Positions 24,101-35,577 of a stretch of DNA of 64,000 bases are shown here, in pieces. Each line of letters begins with the position of its first letter. Position 1 is the first letter of the stretch. The notes under the pieces are model-generated. The model was not told where the DNA came from and ran no database searches. It worked only from the letters and a program-made list of their open reading frames with translations. Origin of the DNA: Pezizomycotina sp. ARF18 (Eukaryota; Ascomycota); assembly GCA_002224055.1 (NCBI GenBank), contig AZLU01000087.1, forward strand, positions 62,001-126,000, given 5' to 3'. Made by a program: the position numbers and the translations under genes.

Positions 24101-25930
24101 ATGCAGCTGTCCACGTTAGCTGTCGCACTCTCTCACCTTGCTCTACTAACCGCGGCAGCACCGCAGGTATACAGAGCATTCCCTTCGGCGACGCGAGCCC
24201 CCCGCCCCTGGCGACTGGCCAGCGACCAGGTCGTGAAGAAAGATCATGTTGTGCACATGCTAATCGCTCTCAAGGCTTCAGAGAAAGACGCCTTCGAGAA
24301 GATTGCGACGGAAGTTTCTGATCCAAGCCACGCCAACTATGGCAAGCACCTCTCGAAAGACGAGGTAGACGGTTACTTCAAGCCGGATGCAAAGGCAGTG
24401 GTCAAGGTCAACCAATGGCTTGAAAGTGCGGGCGTGAAGATTACAGACGTCCACAATGACGGTAGACTAATGGATCTTGAGGCCCCTGTGTCTACCGTCG
24501 AGAAGCTCTTGAACACCAAGCTGGCGTGGTATACCGATGGTGATAGTACAGTACTGAGAACCGTACAGTATACCATACCAGAGTCCATAGCAAAACATGT
24601 ACTGCACATCAACCCCCTCACGCGCTTCCCCGTGCCGATCGAATTCGGCAATGAGGACAAACACTCTAAAACCATCATGAAGCGCACCAACACCGGCGGT
24701 GCGGTTCCCGGTTCCTTAGCAAGGTTTTACTCCCCCACTGCAACATGACAGTCGGCATGACCCCGACTGCATCAAACAATTATACAACTTCAACGATGAC
24801 CCCTCGCCGGACTCCAAGAGCATCCTCGGAATCGCCGGTTACGGCTATCAATCGCGAAGCATTCCTACCTCCAGGAGTTCCTAACCAACTATCATCCCCA
24901 AGCCGCCGCAGACAACGCGACCTTCACTTTCCACAGTATTGAAGGAGCAATCAACAATGAGACAGACACAACGCACAACGACCACGAGGGTAACCTCGAC
25001 GTCCAATACGGTGTGTCGCTGGCGTACCCCCTCCGCGACGTCCGGTACTACATTACGAAAGGTCACGGTCCAATCATTCCTGACCTGGACACTAAACCGG
25101 GTACAAACCCTAACGAACCATTCTTAGAAACAATCCTCTACCTACTCGGACTGCCGAACAAGGAACTCCCGCAGACTCTCACTGTCTCGTATGGGGAAGA
25201 CGAGCAGACCAATCCGAAGGGTTACATGGACCTCGTCTGCTCCATGTTCGCTCAACTCGGCGCCCGCGGTGTCTCCGTAATCTTCGCGTCCGGGGACTCC
25301 GGTCCCGGCTCGTCTTGCCTTTCCAACGACGGCAAGAACACCACAACTTTCAACCCCATCTTCCCCGCTTCTTGCCCCTGGGTTACTTCCGTCGGCGGTG
25401 TATACTCATACGGTCCCGAGATCGCAATGCCCATCTCCACCGGTGGTTTCTCAAGCGTCTTCCACGCCCGAAATACCAGGAAGCCGATGCGGAGAAGTAC
25501 CTAAAATACCTTGGTGGTAACTGGACAGGATTATACAATCCCAAGGGCCGCGCTTTCCCAGATGTATCAGCCCAGGGATACGATTTCAAATGGATGGAGC
25601 GCGGACAGACCGGTGGTTTCAGCGGGACCAGTGCTGCCGCGCCGACTTTCGCCGCCGTCATTGCCAGGATTAACGCCGCGAGGCTTGCAGCTGGTAAGCC
25701 ACCCATGGGATTCTTGAATCCTTGGCTGTATTCCGTCGGTAGGAAGGGGCTTAACGATGTTACGGTTGGTGAGTCGTTCGGTGTTCTGGTAAGACTAAGT
25801 TTACCGGCGTTCCGCGGGCTTCGTTAAGGAAGCTGGGTTTAATGCTACGGAAGGCTGGGACGCTGTTACAGGTCTGGGCACTCCGGACCTTGGTAAGCTG
25901 ATGAAGTTGGCTATGCATACGGGGTACTAG
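24101..25930 (+). CDS. Secreted S53 sedolisin peptidase (tripeptidyl-peptidase type), frame broken
   Basis: S53 peptidases are acid serine-carboxyl proteases made as pro-enzymes. The start at 24101 gives a signal peptide ([20 protein letters not shown]), then a pro-kumamolisin domain at about residues 45-175 ([20 protein letters not shown]). The catalytic domain shows the Glu-Asp pair in EGNLDVQY (about 24985), the oxyanion Asp in FASGDSGPG (25285), the nucleophile Ser in [11 protein letters not shown] (25620), and the C-terminal calcium-site region [14 protein letters not shown]. Stop is at 25930. Four frame breaks occur near 24739, 24858, 25462 and 25782. Each is where a run of identical bases appears one base short, and all catalytic blocks continue in the next frame. 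No intron is evident. It lies 0.7 kb from the UstYa/precursor group and could belong to it. Confidence 0.95.
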
Positions 25931-26674
25931 AGTTAGATTTTTTTTTTTTTTTTGTCTTTTTGCATTGTAGAAGTTCCTTTTCCATATGTTTTGAGCGCTT
26001 AGACTATATTAGAGATTTGTAATAATACTAGAGAATCAACTACACAGCGAATGAATGCACCAAAATCTTAAACATTCGATAGTTATCATAATTTCATCAG
26101 TGAAAGGTTCTCCTGCGATATTCTATGTTTGTTGCTTGCCAGGAGTTTCCCTCCAACTCCGCAGACCTAAATATTCAGAACATGATCTTCGGATCCAAGT
26201 CTGCTGTGAAGATAAACACCGTCGTGAAAAAAGCGAAGTCGGATAAAGTGGGTTTCTGTCTCAGTATAATTATTAGGTTTAACCAAAAGGTAATCTATTC
26301 AATTTATGCCTATGTCTCAAGGTCTTTCAATTGCTTTAAATTTTCTGATTCAAAGTTGCGTTTTCCATCATGTTTTCATACTACTTTCTTAGCCTTTTAG
26401 ACGAATCCGCTAAGAAGCCTACAGTTTTTTCAAGCTCGGGCGGAAGGCCCGATCGTAGCATCTTCTGTATAATCAAACTTAATCACAGTCACTCACAATT
26501 TTTATATACTAAATATCCCAGATTCAATTTATGCTCTAACGCTGCTGATGAAATACGAAAGAACAAATGGAAAATCTTCTAAAAACATTTAAAATAGCTC
26601 TATAGTTACACTACAATCATAAGACTCCATCATTACAAAGTTATACAAAATAGAAGAAAATGAAGGCTCGAAGC
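25931..26674. other. Intergenic region between convergent genes
   Basis: It contains a T-run right after the peptidase stop (25937-25954). Small open frames here have no recognisable motifs. It presumably holds the 3' ends of two converging transcripts. Confidence 0.5.
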
Positions 26675-27443
26675 TTAAACCTCCTTCTGGACGGATCCCT
26701 TCTTTCCGCGGAAAGTAACCGCCTTGCGGGATTCCGTGTACAGAATGTCGGGTCTGCCAGGGCACTGGTGCTCAACCATACCATTGACCTTCGGGTGACC
26801 ATCGTCTTCAGCCGGGATTGTCTTCTCGAGTGTGTTGTCGGCGTAGCATAGGAAGACCTACATAATTATTTGTTAGCGTTTTATTCTATTTCTATCCTAA
26901 AACGAAGGATCCTACCTGTCGGAGATAATCAAGACAGTGCATCAGATGTCTCTCATCAAAGTGCCCGTCGTGGTTATGTAGGCCACTTCTCCTAGACATG
27001 TGTCCATGAGGCACGCCAGCCGCCGTAGCATTACCGGCTTGTTGCGACTTTAACATCCCTTGAAGGATCTTGAAGTCGTTCCTGATCATAGCCAAACAGT
27101 GAAGCTGGTGGAACATGCTGACACCGTAAAGCTGCTCGATACCGTCGTCGTCGGGAATAACCAGGAAACCACCGTTGGGGGTAACGAGGTCTTTCCAGAG
27201 CTTGTCTGCGGTCTCATCCATCTTCTGGAAGTCATGGTGCTCCGTGAAGACGGTGGTCTTGGTGTGCACGGACGGGCATGCTTTGGATTGCACGGCGGAG
27301 GAGACGAAAGAAATTTGGGATTGTATTTGGCGGTAGAAGATTATGGCTAAGACTGAAAGGAAAACGCAGAAGGAAATTGTGAATCTCAAGGTAGAATTGA
27401 CACGCTTGGGAGCGCGGACGGGAGTTTCGAAGGCGTCTTTCAT
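26675..27443 (-). CDS. UstYa-like (DUF3328) oxidative cyclisation protein 1, intact
   Basis: DUF3328/UstYa proteins act in oxidative cyclisation or tailoring of dikaritin peptides. Exon 1 is 27443-26916 and exon 2 is 26857-26675, joined by a 58-base GT-AG intron in phase 0. The 236-residue product has a short cytosolic N-terminus, one membrane anchor at about residues 21-37, and a lumenal domain. The two family signatures are HQLHC at 112-116 and HLMHC at 166-170. After the intron comes YADNTLEK and a VNG...HQCPGRPD tail, as in the family. A His-rich loop (HNHDGHFDERH) precedes the second motif. This is the only one of the three UstYa-like genes here with no frame break, so the locus is likely functional. 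It is a candidate partner of the repeat precursor at 34.3 kb. Confidence 0.93.
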
Positions 27444-28995
27444 TGTGATCTTTCTTGCAGTTACTGAATGGGAGTGATTGAGGATGAGGAGTTTGAGAAA
27501 GAAAGTCGAAAAAACCAGAACCTAAGGCGGCCGACGAGAGTTTTGACATTGCCCCAAGTCCAAAAAATTCCCCTCTTTCTCAATACACATCATAGTCTAA
27601 CAGCCTCTCGTCAACGGTCGCCTTTTTGCTCGAAACGGAAGCGCATTGCCACTTTCCAATTTTAACTTAGAATAACATCGCGAATCAAACACATTTTACA
27701 AAAAGAAAAAAAAAAAAAAAAACAATTATAAAAATTGTGCAACATCGTACGAGGTCTCACGAGATGAGCAGGGTGAAACGAGCGAAGCCAGTGGTGATTT
27801 CTGAGCCCCGATCATTCGCGGAACTCGATCTGTGAAAACTTCCTTGGCGATCGACGGAGGTCCCTAAGCTGCTCTAACAAACCCCGGTCCCCTGCTTATC
27901 CCCCGGCTGTTACCGTGACCTTCTGTGGGGACCTATTCATTGGGAATCAAAAGACGGCGTTCGCGTTCAAGGTGTCCACATGTCAATGTTCCCTGAGGGT
28001 TCGTCTTTTACAGCCTGCATACAATCCGTCTTCAGAAAGAAGATGTTTGTCATATCAGGCTGGCGGTTTAATACCCTGATCTGTTGAAAGATAAGCATGG
28101 GTATCGTAAATGTTCGCAGTCTGCGAATGTAGCGATGATAGGCTAACCGACCTCGGAGCTGCCCCAATTGAAACGGCGAACTGCTACTAAGGATTTCACC
28201 CAGCGTGGAAGAAACATGGTGAACTTGGCACGGGAAATATGTAGCAAACCGGAACCAAGTTATACCGCCAGGCTTATACATTTATTAGAATCATTAGAAT
28301 TGAATAAATGAAAAATTAATACTAGAATATAATAATAAGTGAGATAAGGAAGTTTTTAATGGTTATAGACTAAAATCTTATTCTTTGGATGGGTTTCCTT
28401 TTCCGGTTCCCTGTAAGGCGCAGGGAACTTTTGCCACGTTGAGCGTGCTCCAGCGCCCTATATCCTGCTGCATTTTTGTGTGACTCGTATTAATCCTTTG
28501 CCCCTGCGGAGAAGAACAACTAAATTCCAGATCGCGACATTGCAACGTTAGGTAATGAAAAAGTATGACCGAAAAACGTGATTTCAGTTGAGTAGGTGAT
28601 TTCAGTTGAGTAGGTGATTTCAGTTGAGTAGGTGATTTCAGTTGATAGTCAATAGAAGGCTTTCTCGGTGTATTTTCTCCAAGTTGACAAAGAAGATCGC
28701 GTTCATTGTGAGGATTGGAGAGAAACTCAGCAAAAAGAAATCGACCATTCTCTTCATTTCTAAGAATGTAAACTCAGGATCACCGTCACAAATTTTTGTA
28801 CACAAGAATGGCGTGTTTGTAAAATTATACAAGGCCATCTTCTATTAAAATATACTACTACATCTAAATTTAAAATCAAGTGCTCTAAAGACAATCAAGA
28901 ATTTGGAAAGAAGCTTCTAAGTTTACATCGTAGAAATTCCGAAAAGGGTGTGAAAACAAGAGAGGAAATCGGAGTCCATCGCGTTTTTTCTTTAT
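27444..28995. other. Intergenic region with tandem repeat
   Basis: It contains an A-run near 27704-27722 and the 18-base tandem repeat at 28578-28646. The minus-strand frame at 27967-28281 has no recognisable features. The divergent spacing upstream of UstYa-like gene 1 presumably holds its promoter. Confidence 0.45.
28578..28646. repeat. 18-base tandem repeat, about 3.8 copies
   Basis: The unit GTGATTTCAGTTGAGTAG is repeated perfectly three times, with a partial fourth copy. Confidence 0.92.
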
Positions 28996-29991
28996 TCAGT
29001 TCATCATGGTAGGCTTGCCGTTCTCAGTGGCGCGTTCTTGTGCATGAAAGCCTGCGCCTGCGACCAGCTCCTGCACTTGTGTGGGGCGTTGACGCCATCC
29101 ACATGTGTGAACGGCACGAAGCTGGCATGTTCGATAGACATGTCGCCGGCGCATTGAATGCCCTTGCGGAGGTAATCGAAGCAGTGCGTGATGTGGTGCG
29201 GGTTGTCCTGCTTGAAACTTGTGCGCGTGGTGGCCTCGGCCTCGTGGAGGAGGACGTTATGCTTGTTCTCAGGTTCTGTAGGACCAGTAAACGTCGCGGA
29301 GGAGTCGCTGTTCAAAAGACTGTTAGCTGCGAAGGTATTTTTTAGTATGAATTATCGGGAAGATCTTATACTTACCAGACAGTGGAGCTTGGTGGTACAT
29401 GCTAATACCGTAAGACTCCCGGCCGTCCGGAAGAGGAGCGCCGGGGCTTCAGGCCGTACTTTGCAGGGTTGTCAACGACGATTAAAACCGTCGCCCGCTG
29501 TATTGCGGTTAGCAAAGTTTTACAAGACAAGTTTTCAAAAAGGTGAACTCTGTACTTACGTGGAATGAGGAGATCCCAGCTTGATTTGTAGCTGGCGACG
29601 GAGCATCGGCGAATTCATTATTTGCTCTCCAGTGCACGGTCTCTTGTGATACTTCATTTTCAATTTGCTTAGATACTTTCTCTCAAAGCACCGAAATGAA
29701 TAAAACGGACACTTACATTCAGGAACCACTGGTCCTTGGGTGATGTTTACGTTCAGAAGGCTGGTAAATGCCAGTAGGATAAGTCCCACGACTACCGCCT
29801 ACAGCACAACCGACAGCAGCTGCCGTCAGATGCGATATTATCGCCTTGCGACGGGATTCTTTGGCTTTAGGCGTGATGAAGGCTTCCCCTTCACTGTCGC
29901 TCGAGCTATACTTCTCGATCTCATCGTCGCTGTTGGTGACGTTGGAGTACATCTTGTTGCGAGAAGCTTGATTCCAAGGAAACTTCATCAT
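28996..29991 (-). CDS. UstYa-like (DUF3328) protein 2, multi-exon, frame broken
   Basis: The start at 29991 (MMKFPWNQASRNKMYS) leads to an acidic Ser-rich cytosolic tail and a membrane anchor near 29800-29760 (hydrophobic LILLAFTSLL in the shifted frame). Exon 1 ends at a GTAAGT donor at 29715. A short exon near 29625-29570 carries the SPxTNQAWDLLIP-type block, and another near 29500-29380 the VDNPAKYGLKP, ESYGISMYHQ and LHC parts of the first HxxHC motif. That motif is disturbed by an apparent extra base at about 29395. The last exon (about 29320-28996) carries HHITHC, CFDYLRKGIQCAGD and a conserved DGVNAPHKC tail. Stop at 28996 is reached after one more break. The full set of family landmarks in order supports a UstYa-like protein; exon ends are approximate. 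Confidence 0.85.
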
Positions 29992-31493
29992 TGTGATAGG
30001 TATTGAGAAGTAGTATAATTGGCTTGCACTTAGAGAAGATGTAGAAAAGGTTACGTTGATAAGGGACAAGAAGACAGAAATGATGAAGCTTTCAGATTTT
30101 GACAAATCAGAATGAAGAAAAAGTGCAGAAGTCCAGGTAGTCGTTCTCTTAGATTACCCTTTCTTCGAGCTTCTGAGAAGGATTTCGTAAGCATTCCGAG
30201 ACACCGAAGGCCATAATATCATCCGACAGATGGCTTCTCGCAGCCCAGCTTAAATAAGAATCCTGTCCCTAGGAACCTTTGTAGGACGCCTTCCCCATTC
30301 GAGCATTGCGGTCGTCTTGCTCAAAAGGCACAAAAGATATCCTTGCAGAAGTTTCTACCTGCCATGTCCTAATTCACTGGCGTGGCGTGCTGGTTCGTTA
30401 CATCCAGATGTGGGTTAGATCTAGAAGCCTGTAAGGTGGAGCTTATCGCGGAATTTGCCCCCTGTCTCCTTTCTGGGGCCCCGGAAGGGGCTCCACAACT
30501 TTTCTCTCCAGGATTATGTAAGGCTACCATGTCATATCGTATACCCCTGTTGAAAGTTCCTTTGCTTTCCGCTTCGCCCTCGCTTCCAGAAAACCGCCGT
30601 TAGTTCCGCTGATCGCAATTCTTCCTCGTCTTTACCCCATTTCGTTACCGCTCCCTTCACTTGGTGAGAGTATGCACGTGAATTCGGTAGTTGCTTAAGT
30701 AGCTAAATAAAGTAATCTTCTTGAACGATACAGTCCTGATTAGGAACTGAGGGCATTACCGGAGAACCTTCCATCTTGGCTAAGCTGGCGCAGCAAAAAC
30801 CTCCACACGTTCGCGGTCCCGCGATAGCTGTTACAGCAAACAACCAAACAACAACTTATTCATATTCTCCGGAACGGCAGACGCCACACCTTCGCGTTAA
30901 AGGTTCGCTCATTTGAGCTAATGACGCAATAGTTTAATTTTATAAATTTTAAAAACGTATGCCGGAGCTGCAGAGATCCCAGCCTTGGCGAGAAGCGAGG
31001 CGCAAATCACTAGCTAGGTAATTTTATAAAACAAAACAAGAACAATAATATTCTAGAATCCCAAAGAGAATAGAGAATGTAACCTTACAAATGCGGTAAG
31101 ATCCAACAACTTTCGTGAGCCGGACGGGAGATCCACAGGCACGTATACACCTTCTATTGGGCCATCGCGTGGCGGCACAGAGATCTTCTAGGTTTCACGG
31201 CATGAGCAATGCAATGTATAGAAAATCATCACAAAGCTTATCCTTTTAGATGCATATGATTTTGTGAATCTCTATGTTATTGGATATCGTCTAGATCTCT
31301 GTATTACCTCACTTATTTACACTTCGGGAAAGAGCGGAGAAAGGCGTTGAGGCTCAGACTTGATTATATTGAATTCGCGGTCTAACAATTCGCTCTCTAT
31401 AAACTAAAATATTACAACGAAATAACTAACTAAAATTTACAAAATTCTACCTAACCAGAAATTTACAACTCCATAAGCACGAACTATCCTCTC
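29992..31493. other. Intergenic region
   Basis: No supported coding region. The 73-codon plus frame at 30382-30603 lacks motifs. The AT-rich part at 31260-31490 lies just 3' of UstYa-like gene 3. Confidence 0.45.
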
Positions 31494-32656
31494 CTACTTG
31501 TGGTCATGATCATGATGCATATGCATCGTAACGTTAATTCCAGCGAGCGACTTGTACGATGAACCTATAGTGGTTTTAACAATCGTGATTAGCTCAAATT
31601 ATTGACCTTGCTGAAACAATGTTTTTCGCTTGTTTTTGTTTAAGACTCACCAAGAGTTGATGAATCAAGTACTGAGGGTCATAGATATCGATAGCCCTCT
31701 GTTTGGCCCAATTGTCAATGGCATCGAAGTTCCTACAGTCGTGCTGGACTTCAAAGTTCGGCCACGGAGCCTGGAAGTCGGGGAGCCAGCTGTAGGTGAC
31801 GAGCGTGATGTCGGCTTTGCACATAATGACCTGGCGGAGCATGTCTATGCAGTGGTCTAAGGGTAAAAAGTCGCCAGAGTCAGTGAAAGGAGTTCTACGT
31901 TCGGAAGAGAAGAATAATGAACCAATGAACTAACCGACGTGCTCTTGATTCGGTACGTTCGTCTTGCCCATAGAGTAATACTCAGGATGTACGAAGTGAC
32001 GAATATATTTTAGACAGTGGAGCTGGTGGTAAACATCCAGCGTCGCGAGGTAATCGCCTGATCCATCGGAGAGAGGTACGGATGTCCTGTTGGCTTTCCT
32101 GAGAACATCCCCAGATACCCGTATATTGGAATCTAATTGTTAAAACAGATATTAGCTTACAATGCTATGAAAATTCAGAACTCAGATAAACACCAGAACT
32201 CACTCGCAAACAGCTTTCCCATTTCGCGTCGATCTCTTCGCTCGGTGGTCTTTATAATCGTTCGTGGTGTTGATTTTGGCGGAGATAAGTTTCCTGTCGT
32301 ATTTACGCCTCTCTGGCCGGTGCTATCGGGGTTTCAAAAAGTTAGTATAACGAGCCAAAACAAAACACCAATTAAGAACCACATACAATACAGAAGCTTC
32401 GAATTCTCATCGTTATTCCCAAGTCTGTCTAAGGCGAAGAGAAAGATGACCGTATACACCATGAATATAGTAAGGTGTATAATAGTCGCCGCGCTGACGA
32501 TAGGAAACCATCTCCTGGCACGACTTGAGGGTGATCGAGAGAGTCTTCCTCAAGATTGACCTCCGAATAATGACCCTTCTCCAGAAGAGCATCCGTAGAA
32601 GCGTCTTCCCTCTCGAAGGAAGTTCTCCTCGGTGAAGCTGATGAAGTGGACGACAT
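31494..32656 (-). CDS. UstYa-like (DUF3328) protein 3, five exons, His-rich C-terminus
   Basis: Inferred exons are 32656-32387, 32322-32204, 32132-31935, 31856-31651 and 31564-31494, all with GT-AG junctions. The start gives a Ser/Glu-rich tail, then a membrane anchor (TIFMVYTVIFLFALDRL) after one apparent lost base near 32490. Exon 2 holds SPAREAV and, after a further frame break, GPPSEEIDAKWE, a typical UstYa block. Exon 3 has LSDGSGDYLATLDVYHQLHC. Exon 4 completes the second motif as HVDHC, followed by DMLRQVIMCKADITLVTYSW and a C-terminal block PWPNFEVQHDCRNFD. Exon 5 adds INVTMHMHHDHDHK before the stop, an unusual His/Asp tail. It resembles classical UstYa more than gene 1 does. The divergent spacing of 1.66 kb to the precursor start may contain a shared promoter region. 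Confidence 0.9.
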
Positions 32657-34190
32657 AATTGTGAATTGTAAAGATGAAAGATGAAAGCAAAAAAGTCTGG
32701 GGGGCTAGCTGACTTCGTGAAATTTTCTGGCCCGTGTATTGTTTTTATCAACCAGCTTCTGAGCGATTGCAAACAAGTGAATCGTTCACCAATGCACGTA
32801 AATGATTAAGAATCCTAGCTCTCGCAATTCCCCAAATATCGGGGAAGGAGCTTCATTCCTGGAGCACTTCGGTCCTTGTCTTGGAAAAAAACAAAAACTA
32901 CTCATTGCTTTTTTGTTACAATAAGCTGGGCATCCCCGGTCCTTGTCATGATGACATGGAACAGGCTTATGTCGCCACGATTTCTACGACAGCGAAGGTG
33001 AACCGTTTATTCGGAAGGTGTCTCGATTAACTCTTACAGGGAACTTTGTAGAACTCAGTCTCAACAATATGATTCGTCCCTTGACGAAGGCGTCTAAAAA
33101 CGCCTGTGGACCGCACCAGAACAAAAAGTTCGCCACAGCCATCTCGGAACGGACATGGGTACGAGGCTCCGAGCACCCTGACATAAAAATCGTGTATACG
33201 ACATAATCCTTTGGAATTTATTTACTTTTTATTTTTGTCTTTAATATTTTTAATATTTTCTATTTTTCCAAATTCTATCACCGTCCATTTCTTAGCGTCC
33301 TAACGTCCTGGAAATTTCCGCAAACCCGATTTCGCTGCAGGTGGCAGTGATTTGTACGACCATTTCCGTAAAACGGATCCCACTATAGCCATACCCTGCA
33401 TATAACGATATTCGCACCTTATTCGACCATATAGGCTTCAGGTTTGGTAATTCGGAAACATCATTTACTACCTTCTCCAGATCTGTCTTACTCAAAAAAT
33501 GTGTAAAACGGGATAGTGGCAAGTCCCTTCGGGTTTGCCGCTATAGAGTCCAACTGGACGCAAGGATGAGAACGGCAAACGTTGAGGAGGAAGCCTCGCG
33601 GAACTCCTATTGAACAACGCGATCTTATCTTACCTTCTATTCCTTGCCAACTTCGCCGTCTTCAGTCCCTGGCTCTAGTTTCCTTAGAACATACTTTCCT
33701 CCTATTGTTTTTGCTTACTCTAGTTTTTTTTTTTTTTTTTTGTTAATGTATTCATGTTACAACAGATTCCGCAAAATCAATGTCGTCCTATCACTCATAG
33801 TGACTTATCTCTGAAAAAATTAGTCTTACCGTAAACCATGGCCATTCTTCTACGGACGTTTTTCCAAATTCTACCAGCGAAGAGCGAAATAACGAAACTT
33901 CGCTCCCGTACCATCTTACATCGCCCGAATGGAAGGAGCTTTGTATCTCCTAGTAACTTTGGCTCTGGAGATTTAGACACAAGGGTAGGAAACACAGGCT
34001 CAAGGTGCACGATTGCACGTGGAACCCATACCCAGAAGACAGCAATTGGGAAACCTCCAAGCTGGGAATGTAGATAGACAAAGGATATCTCAATTCGATC
34101 CTTCTGAAGAGCAGATCACTTCTATAAGTACGACCCTTCGCGTCCGAAATATCCTCCATCTGATCATCATCACACAACTCATCTTCTCAT
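32657..34190. other. Divergent intergenic region between UstYa-like gene 3 and precursor gene
   Basis: No coding region is supported. A T-run lies at 33725-33740. As the spacer between two divergently transcribed cluster genes it is the natural place for shared regulatory sites. I recognised no specific binding site. Confidence 0.45.
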
Positions 34191-34194
34191 CTCT

Positions 34195-34320
34195 ACATCA
34201 TTAACTCACTCTTCTCTTCTCATTCATATCTTGCCCTCCATTGATACAAAGGTCCTAATCTTTATCTCCTCACTCATTCATTCTTTATAATATATCATTT
34301 GAAATCCCCACATCTTCACA
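34195..34320 (+). promoter_or_regulatory. Core promoter and 5' leader of repeat precursor gene
   Basis: A long C/T-rich tract (about 34195-34282) is followed by a TATA-like TTTATAATATAT at about 34284-34295, some 25 bases before the start codon at 34321, in a CACA context (TTCACAATGC) good for fungal initiation. Pyrimidine tracts of this kind mark strongly expressed filamentous-fungal genes. Its distance from the ATG is short for a TATA box, so the role is inferred. Confidence 0.5.
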
Positions 34321-35577
34321 ATGCATTACACTACCATCGCCTCCATCGCCCTTGTGGCCGCCACCGCCTCCGCTGCCGCTATCCCCAAGCCGGTCGCAAC
34401 GGACGCCGACTCCGCCCTCGGAGACTACGGTACTTTCCAGGGAAAGCGCGATGTAGCTAAGGAGACTCAGGACGCCGATTCTGCCCTTGGTAACTACGGC
34501 GTTTTCTACGGCAAGAGGTCTGAGACCGAAGACGGCGACTCCGCTCTCGGTAACTACGGAACCTTCACTGGTAAGCGCGATACCACGGACGCCGATGCGA
34601 CGCCGCTCTAGGCGACTACGGTGTCTTCGTTGGCAAGGCTAAGCGCGATACCGAGGATGCCGACTCCGCCCTTGGCAACTACGGTACCTTCCAGGGCAAG
34701 CGTGACACTGAGGATGCTGACTCCGCCTTGGGCAACTATGGCACTTTCAGTGGCAAGGCTAAGCGCGATGCCGAGGATGCCGACTCCGCCCTGGGCAACT
34801 ACGGAACCTTCACTGGTAAGCGCGATACCACGGACGCCGATGCCGACGCCGCTCTAGGCGACTATGGTGTCTTCGTTGGCAAGCGCCACGAGAGGATGGC
34901 GACTCTGCCCTTGGAAACTACGGAACCTTCACTGGCAAGGCTAAACGCTCTGAGGAGGACGCTGACTCCGCTCTCGGAAACTACGGTACCTTCACCGGCG
35001 AATCCCCCGACGATGCCCTCGGTAACTACGGTACCTTCCACGGTAAGCGTGCTGAGGCTCCTAAGAAGGAGACCGAAGATGCCGATTCCGCCCTCGGTAA
35101 CTACGGTGTTTTCTACGGAAAGCGCTCTGAGACTGAGGACGCCGATTCCGCCCTTGGAAACTACGGTACCTTCAACGGTAAGCGCTCCGAGACCGAAGAC
35201 GGTGACTCTGCCCTCGGTAACTACGGTACCTTCCACGGTAAGCGTGCTGAGGCCCCAAAGAAGGAGACCGAAGATGCGATTCCGCTCTGGGCAACTACGG
35301 TGTTTTCTACGGAAAGCGCTCTGAGACTGAGGATGCCGATTCCGCTCTCGGAAATTACGGTACCTTCAACGGTAAGCGCTCCGAGACCGAAGACGGTGAC
35401 TCTGCCCTCGGTAACTATGGTACCTTCAACGGCAAGCGCGCTGAGGCTCCAAAGAAGGAGACCGAAGATGCCGATTCCGCTCTGGGCAACTACGGCGTCT
35501 TCTACGGAAAGCGCTCTGAGACTGAGGATGCCGATTCCGCTCTCGGAAATTACGGTACTTTCACCGGCAAGGCTTAA
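34321..35577 (+). CDS. Kex2-processed repeat precursor (dikaritin-type RiPP precursor), 19 repeat units
   Basis: The product starts with a signal peptide (MHYTTIASIALVAATASAAA) and then consists almost wholly of repeats close to DADSALGNYGTFxGKR. I count 19 units. Nearly all end in the dibasic KR recognised by the Golgi kexin Kex2; four read GKAKR, GE or terminal GKA instead. The core is [N/D]YG[T/V]FxG, with T at the fourth position in 13 units and V in six. Linkers such as SETE, DTE, DTT and AEAPKKETE separate units. Signal peptide, acidic linker, Tyr/Phe core and KR match precursors of ustiloxin, phomopsin and asperipin. Three frame breaks (near 34598, 34892 and 35277) each coincide with a base lost from a doubled base that is present in sister repeats; the gene is about 419 codons if these are errors. 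UstYa-like genes lie upstream. Final product structure is unknown. Confidence 0.93.

Noticed and set aside
28578-28646. CRISPR-like array
   Set aside because: Units are contiguous 18-base tandem copies without spacers, in a eukaryotic genome.
34321-35577. Mating pheromone precursor
   Set aside because: KR-separated repeats fit, but unit length, acidic linkers and the YGTF core do not resemble known alpha-type pheromones, and UstYa-like neighbours favour a RiPP.
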